Assembly (NCBI GenBank): GCA_041739085.1
Contig: JBGSON010000039.1
Coordinates: 1-46,542, forward strand
Origin: JBGSON01 sp041739085
GTDB taxonomy: Bacteria; Patescibacteriota; Gracilibacteria; CAIRYL01
Reading direction: 5' to 3'
DNA: 46,542 bases
This document shows, one piece after another, positions 26,318 to 33,441 of this stretch; the first letter of the stretch is position 1; the number at the start of each line of letters is the position of its first letter. The notes beneath the pieces were generated by a model that had not been told where the DNA came from, ran no database searches, and worked only from the letters and a program-made list of their open reading frames with translations. A program made the translations under genes and the position numbers.

Positions 26318-26419
26318 GATGACATCGTCCCCCTCTCCCCGGCTTCCGCTTCATTCGACCTCTTTCAGAATTACAAACACCGGGGAAATGTATTTAACAG
26401 TCTCGTGGAAAGATTGTAA
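26318..26419 (+). pseudogene. Second, diverged copy of the murD 3' end
   Basis: Encodes DIVPLSPASASFDLFQNYK and then HRGNVFNSLVERL before a stop, matching the last ~33 residues of MurD. Apart from the 27-base identical core the DNA differs mostly at third codon positions, as between two related strains or species. It has no start of its own and is separated from the intact gene by the GC-rich insert. Confidence 0.85.
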
Positions 26420-26430
26420 GGGCTGATGGA

Positions 26431-26459
26431 TTGCCTCAGTGCGAATAATATGGTATTAT
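26431..26459 (+). promoter_or_regulatory. Promoter of the SLH surface-protein gene
   Basis: TTGCCT (26431-26436), 17-base spacer, TATTAT (26454-26459); start near 26466, about 18 bases before the ATG. Confidence 0.45.
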
Positions 26460-26483
26460 AAAAACTGATATCATCCCGCTCTC

Positions 26484-29400
26484 ATGAGACCATCCAGCTT
26501 CTCACGGACATCTCTCGCTGTGCTCTTTCTTTCTTCTCTCTTCTGGTCATCCGGAATTTTTTTTGGAGTGGCGTTCTCTGCAGATGCGAAAGAGAAATGT
26601 CCATCCCCGAGACCGAATCCATCATTCGTCGCACCGGTCATTGAAAATGCGGTGCTCGCGAAAGGCGCGGTCGGAGAAGGATATGCGGTGAAAGTAAGCG
26701 GAAAGAATTTTCTTCAGGACAGCGCCTGCTCAAAGACGACTGTTTCTTTCACCGATGCAAACGGCGCCTGGATCACATCGACGATCCTCACTCAGAAGAA
26801 AGACGGAGAAGATGTCCCGCGGATATCATCTACAGAAATCCTTGTGAAGCTCCCGGAAACAGCGGTCCCGGGACCTGTAAAAGTTGAGATCTCAGACGCG
26901 TCTGCGGAGAATCGCCCGATGGTCGTGAGCAACGGGTTTTCCTTCATCTTCACCCGGGAATCTTTCGTTAAGCCGGTCATCACGAACATCATCGTCGACA
27001 AGACTCCGGAGGGAAAGTATGTGGTCTCCATCGGAGGAGAGAATTTCCTCCAGGACGCGGAATTCCAAAAAATTGCTGTTCAATTCATAGATGAAGACGG
27101 ACAAAAAACGACCGGGACAAATGTTGCCGTCCTCAGCAACTCAAAGATCACCACGGATGTCCCGGCAACCGCTTCATCAGGATCGATCGTCGTGGAGATC
27201 GATGATACATCCGCGCTCGATCGGGCGCTTATAGCGAGCGAACCTTACCCGTTCTCGTATTCCAGACCGAACATCCTCTATCTCTTCAGCAAAGAAGGGC
27301 TCCGTCCGGATGGCGAAGCATTTTTTCACGGAGAATACCTGTCTCTCTCCGGTTCTGCGACAAAGCTTCTCTGGGGGACCGCAGAAATCGCGCTCAAAGA
27401 GTCTGAGGTATCATCAGAGAAAATCAGATTCGAATTTCCGCCTTTCGGCGGAAAGGGGGATTTTGTCGTCGAAATCGGAGGACTAAAAAGCAATGTGCTG
27501 AAATTTGAAGAACAATCCGCTCCGATCCTCCAGGACGTCCGCGTCTTTGAAGACCCGAAAGCCACCGGAGATGACAAGCCGCTCCAGGCAGAGATCTTCG
27601 GATACAATATTCCCGACGAGGATGAACAGGAAAAATATGATGCCGCGCCGACCATTCAGTTCGGCAGCGCATCGGCGCAACTCGTGTCGGTCTCGTCGAC
27701 CGATCTCAAAAACAGAAAAAAGATCCTCGTGAATCTCCCGGCGACCATTTATGATGAGGAGATCGTCACCGTTTCCGTCGCTGGGGTGAAATCAAACGCC
27801 ATCCTCTGGAGGCAGAAAGACGAACCGCTTTTTGCGAGCACGCGGATAAAATCCTCGAAGGACAAGGAGGAGGAGGAAGAAGAGGAGGAGGAATTCGCCG
27901 ATCCCTACATCATCCGGATCGAAGGAAAATATTCTTTCCATGCGGGGGCGCCATTTACCATCATCGGGAATGGATTCGGTTATGAAAGAAGCGGTATTTC
28001 CATTTCCGGGATGCAGGTCGACCCAAATTCGCTCGAAGTGACGAACACGAGGATCGACGGCGAATTTACTTTCAAGGGGATTGCCGACGGGGAAGGGAGC
28101 GCATCGGAATCGTTGAGCTATCTCAGCGTTTATGTTTCCAGGGATGGAAAAAAGAGCAATACCGTCTCTGTGCCATTCGGAGCGACAGAGGCAAAAGTCG
28201 CCTATGCGGCTCCGAGGATCGTACGGATCGATTATCTCGAAGGACATCTCCCCGGGGATTCCATAAAGATCCACGGGAGCGGTTTCTCCCAGACATTCAA
28301 CCAAAACCTCCTCACCATCGGCGGGAAGAAAGTGGATATTGATTCTGTAAACAAAGACGGGACCGTCATCGAATTTGTCATACCGTCCGATATGAAAAGC
28401 GGTGACCTCATCGTCTCCCGGCTCATGCCGGAAGAACAAAAGAGCGATGCTCAGAAGTTCATCATCTCGGATGCGGCAAAAAAAACAATATCACTCGGCT
28501 TTCTTCCAATCGAAGGATCCGAAGTTAAAACTCCTGTTGCCGTAAAGACCGGTGTCAATGCGCCGGTCGCCGTCATCGGGTATGAGAATTCAAAAGCCGA
28601 AGCGGTGATCGAGAAACTGAAAATCGAGGTGAAATATGCTTCCCCGGATCCCGGGGATCCGATGTCTCCCGAATCCCTGAAAATCCTTCCTCTCAGCCGC
28701 TTCACTCTGCACAAGGGATCCGAGGAGATCGCAGGGCCGGTATTTCCTAGTGCAGAATCAGGGAAGTTCTACGTTGAATTTACCGGTGTGCCCCTCGCCA
28801 TTTCCGAAGACGGAGCGAGCGAACTCATCATGAAAGCGGATATTTCCTCTTTTCTCCAGGACAAGAGCACGATTTCCTTTTCTCTTCCCTCGAATACCCT
28901 CACGAGGACGAAACTCTACACCATCGACTTTACCGGCGACCGGAAAGAAGTCTCCCTCTCTGAAGTGAAGACCCCGCTCTCACCGGAAATCGAGATCTCG
29001 AACCCCGAGGTCTACTGCGTCGACAGCGATGAATATTTCCGAAACTGCAAACCGGTCCTCGATGAAAGCGGGATCCCGCTTTCAGATGAAGAAAATGCGC
29101 TCTACGAAAAAGCACCCGAAGAGGCCGGAGAAGAAGGGACGGGAAATGAAACCGATTCTTCAGGCGAAGGACCGGTAGCTCCCGTGGAGGCAGTCGTCCT
29201 CATCGACACAGATGGCGACGGGGTTTCTGATGAAGAAGAGCTGAAGATGGGACTTGATCCGAAAAAATCAGATACAGACGGAGACGGCATTGACGACCGG
29301 ACGGAGATCCTGGCGGGGAAATCCCCGCGGAGCACAAACACCGACCCGCTCTTCATCGACTTTGGAGAAGCCGCGTGGGCGACAGAATACATCACCGTTC

Positions 29401-29894
29401 TCTATCTCCAGGGGGCGATCGTAAAGCCCCCGAAGGGTGTTTTCCGCCCGAATGAAAAAACAAGAAGGTCAGACTTCATCAACATGGCAGTCGAAGCTTT
29501 CCGGACAGAACCGCTCAAGACCACCTCGGAGATCACTACACCTCCATTCCCAGACGTGCCGCCGGATTACCTCTATGCCCCCCAGATCCTTTATGCGAAG
29601 GAAAAAGGGATCATCAACGGAAGAGCGGACGGGACATTTGGTCCCGAAGAATACATTTCCCGCGTCGAAGCTCTGAAGATCCTCCTCTCGTTTCTCTCTC
29701 TCCCTCCGTCCACCCAGGAAACATCATCATTCCCGGATGTCTTGGAAAAATGGAAGATCGAATGGGTGGAAGCGGGAAAAGCCATCGGTATCATCAAAGG
29801 ATACGGAGACGGGACTTTCCGTCCGGACGATGCCGTGACGAGAGCGGAATCCACCAAGATCATCGTCGAAGGCGTCCGTTATCTCATGAGATAG
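26484..29894 (+). CDS. Large surface protein with IPT/TIG-like repeats, calcium-type repeats and SLH domains
   Basis: 1,136 residues. Signal peptide about 1-32. Several beta-sandwich repeats follow with the IPT/TIG-like pattern 'P-I-N-I-V... V-I-G-NFLQD' (two near 45-155 and 160-265, more near 480-590 and 590-670). An acidic EEEEEEEEE stretch lies near 465. Thrombospondin-3-like calcium repeats DTDGDGVSDEEELKMGLDP and SDTDGDGIDDRTEI occur near 907-945, then SLH motifs from about 960 (FRPNEKTRRSDFINMA, FGPEEYISRVEALKIL, FRPDDAVTRAESTKII). SLH domains normally bind secondary wall polymer, anchoring the protein to the peptidoglycan. It is convergent with nadC and has its own promoter. Confidence 0.88.
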   Translation: MRPSSFSRTSLAVLFLSSLFWSSGIFFGVAFSADAKEKCPSPRPNPSFVAPVIENAVLAKGAVGEGYAVKVSGKNFLQDSACSKTTVSFTDANGAWITSTILTQKKDGEDVPRISSTEILVKLPETAVPGPVKVEISDASAENRPMVVSNGFSFIFTRESFVKPVITNIIVDKTPEGKYVVSIGGENFLQDAEFQKIAVQFIDEDGQKTTGTNVAVLSNSKITTDVPATASSGSIVVEIDDTSALDRALIASEPYPFSYSRPNILYLFSKEGLRPDGEAFFHGEYLSLSGSATKLLWGTAEIALKESEVSSEKIRFEFPPFGGKGDFVVEIGGLKSNVLKFEEQSAPILQDVRVFEDPKATGDDKPLQAEIFGYNIPDEDEQEKYDAAPTIQFGSASAQLVSVSSTDLKNRKKILVNLPATIYDEEIVTVSVAGVKSNAILWRQKDEPLFASTRIKSSKDKEEEEEEEEEFADPYIIRIEGKYSFHAGAPFTIIGNGFGYERSGISISGMQVDPNSLEVTNTRIDGEFTFKGIADGEGSASESLSYLSVYVSRDGKKSNTVSVPFGATEAKVAYAAPRIVRIDYLEGHLPGDSIKIHGSGFSQTFNQNLLTIGGKKVDIDSVNKDGTVIEFVIPSDMKSGDLIVSRLMPEEQKSDAQKFIISDAAKKTISLGFLPIEGSEVKTPVAVKTGVNAPVAVIGYENSKAEAVIEKLKIEVKYASPDPGDPMSPESLKILPLSRFTLHKGSEEIAGPVFPSAESGKFYVEFTGVPLAISEDGASELIMKADISSFLQDKSTISFSLPSNTLTRTKLYTIDFTGDRKEVSLSEVKTPLSPEIEISNPEVYCVDSDEYFRNCKPVLDESGIPLSDEENALYEKAPEEAGEEGTGNETDSSGEGPVAPVEAVVLIDTDGDGVSDEEELKMGLDPKKSDTDGDGIDDRTEILAGKSPRSTNTDPLFIDFGEAAWATEYITVLYLQGAIVKPPKGVFRPNEKTRRSDFINMAVEAFRTEPLKTTSEITTPPFPDVPPDYLYAPQILYAKEKGIINGRADGTFGPEEYISRVEALKILLSFLSLPPSTQETSSFPDVLEKWKIEWVEAGKAIGIIKGYGDGTFRPDDAVTRAESTKIIVEGVRYLMR

Positions 29895-29903
29895 TTTTTT
29901 CCT

Positions 29904-30815
29904 CTATTGTTGGATCATCCTCATCGAGAAATCGAGAGAAGGAGCCGAGTGCGTAAGGAATCCGCAGGAGAGGACATCGACGCCTGTTTTTGCGTAAGTA
30001 GCGATATTCTCCGGCCGGATCCCGCCCGATGCTTCGAGAAAAATGGAATGATCATGAAACCATTTCCGGGAATGTGAAGAGAGAGCAATGCAAATCTCTT
30101 CCGGCGTGAAGTTGTCGAGCATGATGCATCCGGTGATCCTCGGCTGATGTTTTGAGAACAGAGAGGAGAGTGAATCCAATTGAGACCGGTTTTCCACTTC
30201 GATCTCCCAGAACGCGCCCGCGGTTTTCTTGGAGAACGAGAGGATCCTTTTTCCCGCTTCCTCCACGCCTCCTTTGAGGAGCGCGAGATGGTTCTCTTTC
30301 ATGAGGACCGCGTCGGAGAGCCCGAGCCGGTGGGTCAGCCCGCCGCCCACGGCGACTGCTTTCTTGTCGAGAAGACCGGCATTCGTTTTCCGCGTCGCGG
30401 CGAGAAAAACGCCGGCGGGGAGTTTTTTTACAAGCGAAGCCGTAAGCGTTGCAATGCCGCTCATACGGGAAAGAATATTGAGGAAAACCCTTTCGGCTTT
30501 GAGGAGCCGGGATGAATCCCCGCGAAGCGAAAGGAGCGTGCTTCCTGCCTCCATCTTTTCTCCATCTTTTTTCTCCCACGCCATTTCAAACCATTTTGAA
30601 AAAAACCATTCCAGCTCTTCTCGTCCCGCAAGGATCCCGTCTTTTCGGACGATCACCTTCGCTTCTCCCCTGAGACGGGAGCGGGGAAAAAGAATCCGGA
30701 ACGTCCGGTCATCACCGTCGGTGAGAAGTTCGTTTTCGAGAAAAGTACGGACCCATTTTCTGTAACGGAGATGCTGTATCTGAAGGAGTTCACTCCGATC
30801 ATGGGGAGGACGCAT
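29904..30815 (-). CDS. nadC: Nicotinate-nucleotide pyrophosphorylase (quinolinate phosphoribosyltransferase)
   Basis: 303 residues. Family marks: ERVFLNILSRMSGIATLT, ATRKTNAGLLDKKAVAVGGG, THRLGLSDAVLMKENH, CIMLDNF and EASGGIRPENIATYAKTGVD, in the right order for the alpha/beta barrel active site. It converts quinolinate and PRPP to nicotinate mononucleotide in de novo NAD synthesis. ModD is a close relative, but the substrate-loop residues look like NadC. No nadA or nadB is nearby, so it may work on imported quinolinate or the pathway may be scattered. It lies at the end of the pilin array on the same strand. Confidence 0.88.
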   Translation of the reverse strand: MRPPHDRSELLQIQHLRYRKWVRTFLENELLTDGDDRTFRILFPRSRLRGEAKVIVRKDGILAGREELEWFFSKWFEMAWEKKDGEKMEAGSTLLSLRGDSSRLLKAERVFLNILSRMSGIATLTASLVKKLPAGVFLAATRKTNAGLLDKKAVAVGGGLTHRLGLSDAVLMKENHLALLKGGVEEAGKRILSFSKKTAGAFWEIEVENRSQLDSLSSLFSKHQPRITGCIMLDNFTPEEICIALSSHSRKWFHDHSIFLEASGGIRPENIATYAKTGVDVLSCGFLTHSAPSLDFSMRMIQQ

Positions 30816-30897
30816 CGTTCGGAAAAAAAGATTCCAGAGAGATTATACTGGAATTCATCCCCATGAGAACGAGAAAGAGAATGACACCCGCAAGCAT
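30799..30897 (-). CDS. Possible 32-residue single-span membrane peptide
   Basis: The stop of the last pilin gene overlaps an ATG (TGATG). The frame encodes MLAGVILFLVLMGMNSSI and then a short polar tail, and stops 17 bases inside nadC. It fills the 81-base gap exactly and is hydrophobic, but nothing else supports expression. Confidence 0.3.
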   Translation of the reverse strand: MLAGVILFLVLMGMNSSIISLESFFPNDASSP

Positions 30898-31412
30898 CAC
30901 AGGAGGCCCCCGGTCAGGCAATCAAGAAGATCACCGAGAGTCCCTTCTCCAATAACGCATGCCGTGATCGGGTTCTGAGACGCATCGAGTCTCGATTCGA
31001 TCGTCCCGATACGGACGACATTGAAGACGATTGCCCATGAGAGGATCGTCATAAGGAGGCCGAAGGCCGCCCAGGTGATCGTTTTTTTCGCGCCCGTCAT
31101 CATGTCTTCATCTCCCGCGGAGATGATATATCGGATACCTCCGACGATGATCATGACGCCGGCGACCGTCCCCGCGACATAGAGGATGACATTGATCACC
31201 TGGAGGACCATTTCATCGATCTTCGATTCTGCCGTTCCCCCTTGAGCGATCACCACATCGTTCGTATCTGAAGAGCCACATGAGCCTCCTCCCGCTTTAA
31301 TGGTCTCGCAAAGACTTGCTGCACGTAATCCGAGGGGATCGGAAAACGCGAGAAGACCTCCCACAAGGAGAGAGAAAACAACAATCCCGACCATGGAAGA
31401 GCGCGTTTTCAT
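30897..31412 (-). CDS. T4SS_pilin-type (VirB2/TrbC-like) membrane protein 1
   Basis: 171 residues. Signal-like N-terminus (about 10-32), then two long hydrophobic helices (about 78-102 and 112-135) joined by the short polar hairpin SAGDEDMMTGAKKT. This helix-(G-D/N-E)-helix shape with a C-terminal tail is that of the pilin-like family common in Patescibacteria (T4SS_pilin). A Cys pair is present in the exported N-terminal segment (LCETIKAGGGSCGS). It overlaps the preceding paralogue by four bases. It may form a filament or channel subunit; no VirB4, VirB6 or VirD4 gene is in the window. Confidence 0.75.
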   Translation of the reverse strand: MKTRSSMVGIVVFSLLVGGLLAFSDPLGLRAASLCETIKAGGGSCGSSDTNDVVIAQGGTAESKIDEMVLQVINVILYVAGTVAGVMIIVGGIRYIISAGDEDMMTGAKKTITWAAFGLLMTILSWAIVFNVVRIGTIESRLDASQNPITACVIGEGTLGDLLDCLTGGLL

Positions 31413-31834
31413 GACCGGTTGCCAAAACGGAGATTCGCGACACCCGCGATGATGGAATACGCGATGACAATGACGATGACACCGATGATCGCGTAGTTTA
31501 AAAGTGATTTTGCCATATTCAGTTTTTCCTCGTCTCCGAAATTGATGATGTAGAGCGTTCCGGAGACAATGAGGACGACGAGTGTGATCGTACTCGTGAT
31601 GGCGAGAATGATCTTCATGAATATCGAGAGGAAATCACCCTCGACAGTCCCAATGGGAAGATTCCCGTCGGGATATTGTTCAGGGTCCGGATATACACCA
31701 TTTGCCTGGATCGCGCTCATTACATCAAGGCTCGGTGCGCTTATAATAAGCATCTGAAGACCGATCCCGAAGAAAAGCGGGATGAGGAGATAGAACTCAA
31801 CGAAATGCGCCAGAGATTTCTTTTTCTTTTTCAT
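31409..31834 (-). CDS. T4SS_pilin-type membrane protein 2
   Basis: 141 residues from ATG 31834 (MKKKKKSLAHFVEF); the longer open frame to 31978 is out of context with an Arg/Ser-rich shadow sequence of the upstream gene. Basic N-terminus, a first hydrophobic segment (about 13-32), then two helices joined by the hairpin INFGDEEKLNMAKS. Same fold pattern as its neighbours but low identity. Starts 16 bases after paralogue 3 and overlaps paralogue 1 by four bases. Confidence 0.72.
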   Translation of the reverse strand: MKKKKKSLAHFVEFYLLIPLFFGIGLQMLIISAPSLDVMSAIQANGVYPDPEQYPDGNLPIGTVEGDFLSIFMKIILAITSTITLVVLIVSGTLYIINFGDEEKLNMAKSLLNYAIIGVIVIVIAYSIIAGVANLRFGNRS

Positions 31835-31850
31835 AAAAGGAAAAACAGCT

Positions 31851-32351
31851 TCATCCCGTCGATCCCGGAAGCGGAAGGTTTGAGATGATGGAGACAATGG
31901 TAAACGCGAACATGGCGATGAGGAGTCCCACGATCGCCCAGATGATCGTCTTCGTCCCCTTTCCCCTCTTTTCGGCATCTTCTCCCGCGGTGAGGATCAT
32001 GATGCCGCCGATCATGAGCATGATCACGGCGACGCCTCCGCCAAACGTGATAAAAAACCGGATCCACCAGGGGATTGCCTCATCAAAAAACCAGGTGCGA
32101 AGAACGCTCTCGGGGCCAGTGACGGATATGGAAGTATCACTGCACGATCCAATGAGGCCGATATTGCAGATGTCGACTCCCGAACCGGGTCCGAATATCG
32201 CAGGGACGCTTTTCGCCGAGAGTTCCCCAGAGAGGATCCGAGACCCCAGGAATCCGAGAGAGATCGCGGCGAGAGCGAACGCAGAAAAAATAAGCGCTTT
32301 CCGGAATCCGCGGTGATGCCGATGGGGATGGAGAGGAGGGAGGGAGATCAT
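31851..32351 (-). CDS. T4SS_pilin-type membrane protein 3
   Basis: 166 residues. His/Pro/Arg-rich N-terminus (PPLHPHRHHRG), signal-anchor helix (about 18-38), an exported segment with two Cys (DICNIGLIGSCSD), then two helices joined by TAGEDAEKRGKGTK. The start overlaps the stop of paralogue 4 (ATGA), showing coupling. Belongs to the same five-gene family array. Confidence 0.75.
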   Translation of the reverse strand: MISLPPLHPHRHHRGFRKALIFSAFALAAISLGFLGSRILSGELSAKSVPAIFGPGSGVDICNIGLIGSCSDTSISVTGPESVLRTWFFDEAIPWWIRFFITFGGGVAVIMLMIGGIMILTAGEDAEKRGKGTKTIIWAIVGLLIAMFAFTIVSIISNLPLPGSTG

Positions 32352-32794
32352 GAGAGCTTGAAGAAGTTCGGATTGATAAAGTTGAGGAGAAGGGCAGAGA
32401 GAAAGACAAGGATAAGACCGAACAGAGCCTGTTCGATCCGGGTCTTCGCGTTATCCGCTTTTGAGCTCTCTCCTCCCGCAGTCATGTATTCATATCCGCC
32501 GATCATAACCATGATGACGGAAAAGATTGAAACGAGAGCGAGGCCGAATTTGAAGACATGGGAAATGTACAGCCCGAGGATCTGGACGGAGTTCATTCCT
32601 TTTATGTCGATCGTTGAGCTTTCCATGCTCGGGAGTTTCTCGAGAAGCTCGATTTTGCATGTCTTGTCGCCTGCATCGCATTTGGGCGGATCTCCTGCGA
32701 AAGCGACGGGAAAAACACCGCCGTTCGTTGTATTCTCTGCGAATGGAGAAAACAGAGAGAACGCCAAGAGAAAGAGGAGGAATATTTTTTTCAT
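32348..32794 (-). CDS. T4SS_pilin-type membrane protein 4
   Basis: 148 residues. Signal peptide MKKIFLLFLLAFSLFSPFAE, exported segment with two Cys (PKCDAGDKTCKIE), then two helices joined by TAGGESSKADNAKTR. The hairpin motif is the most conserved part across the five paralogues. Three bases separate it from paralogue 5. Confidence 0.78.
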   Translation of the reverse strand: MKKIFLLFLLAFSLFSPFAENTTNGGVFPVAFAGDPPKCDAGDKTCKIELLEKLPSMESSTIDIKGMNSVQILGLYISHVFKFGLALVSIFSVIMVMIGGYEYMTAGGESSKADNAKTRIEQALFGLILVFLSALLLNFINPNFFKLS

Positions 32795-32797
32795 GCG

Positions 32798-33238
32798 TTA
32801 TGTGCCGAGGGCATAGAGGATGACCTGAAAGAGACGGACGATGACATAAGAGCCGACGACGATGAGGATCCCGACGAGGGAGTAGATCATAAGATCTTTT
32901 CCCCTCTCGACGAGCGATTCATTCCCGGCGCTGAATATCCAGAAACTCGAACCGATCATAAAAGTGAGTATCGTGAGGAGAAGGACGACCCCCGTGAGGA
33001 GCTTGATGAAGGCTTCTGAGATCTGCTCAAACTTCGTAAACCGGGAAGCATTGATCTGAAAAGTGCCCGCCGCGCCTCCGTCAACTGGTGTCATCTCAGC
33101 GGGCTTGGAAGTGTAGTTGGGGGTCATGCCACCGCTGGTTGTCGTCCCTTCTCCTGCCGCCACAGCGTATCCTGCGGAGAGGATCGTCCCCGCAATGAGG
33201 AAAAAAGACAGAAATACGATTTTTTGGAAAACGGGCAT
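32798..33238 (-). CDS. T4SS_pilin-type membrane protein 5 (first gene of the array)
   Basis: 146 residues from ATG 33238, chosen because it begins a clean signal peptide (MPVFQKIVFLSFFLIAGTIL, cleavage near AVA|AG) and lies about 27 bases after the predicted transcription start; the open frame to 33343 would cross the promoter. Thr/Gly-rich exported segment, then two helices joined by SAGNESLVERGKD. It lacks the Cys pair found in three of its paralogues. Confidence 0.78.
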   Translation of the reverse strand: MPVFQKIVFLSFFLIAGTILSAGYAVAAGEGTTTSGGMTPNYTSKPAEMTPVDGGAAGTFQINASRFTKFEQISEAFIKLLTGVVLLLTILTFMIGSSFWIFSAGNESLVERGKDLMIYSLVGILIVVGSYVIVRLFQVILYALGT

Positions 33239-33271
33239 GGATTTCGGTATCGAATGTTTATATTTCTTCTT

Positions 33272-33300
33272 ATTATAGGTGAAAAACGAGTTTTTCTCAA
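33272..33300 (-). promoter_or_regulatory. Promoter of the pilin-paralogue array
   Basis: On the minus strand TTGAGA (33295-33300), 17-base spacer, perfect TATAAT (33272-33277); start near 33265. It is one of the best promoters in the window and fixes the start of the first pilin gene downstream of it. Confidence 0.75.
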
Positions 33301-33371
33301 GGAAAGTTTCAGTAAGCGAACAAGCAAAAAAGCATTCAAGCAAACAAGCGACAAGTCTTGAGGAGATTTAT

Positions 33372-33400
33372 TTGCGCTTTTCCGGTCTCATCCGTAAAAT
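33372..33400 (+). promoter_or_regulatory. Promoter of ppdK
   Basis: TTGCGC (33372-33377), 17-base spacer, TAAAAT (33395-33400), start near 33407. It lies inside the upstream extension of the ppdK open frame, supporting the ATG at 33442. The upstream stretch 33308-33355 carries irregular AAGC/CAAGC repeats. Confidence 0.5.
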
Positions 33401-33441
33401 CTTATGGGTTTTTCCCGCCCTTCCCTCTCTTTTTCCGGCCT

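Noticed and set aside
29904..30815. ModD (molybdenum transport protein) instead of NadC
   Set aside because: The RKT, HR and KENH active-site segments fit NadC and no molybdate transport genes are nearby; some doubt remains.
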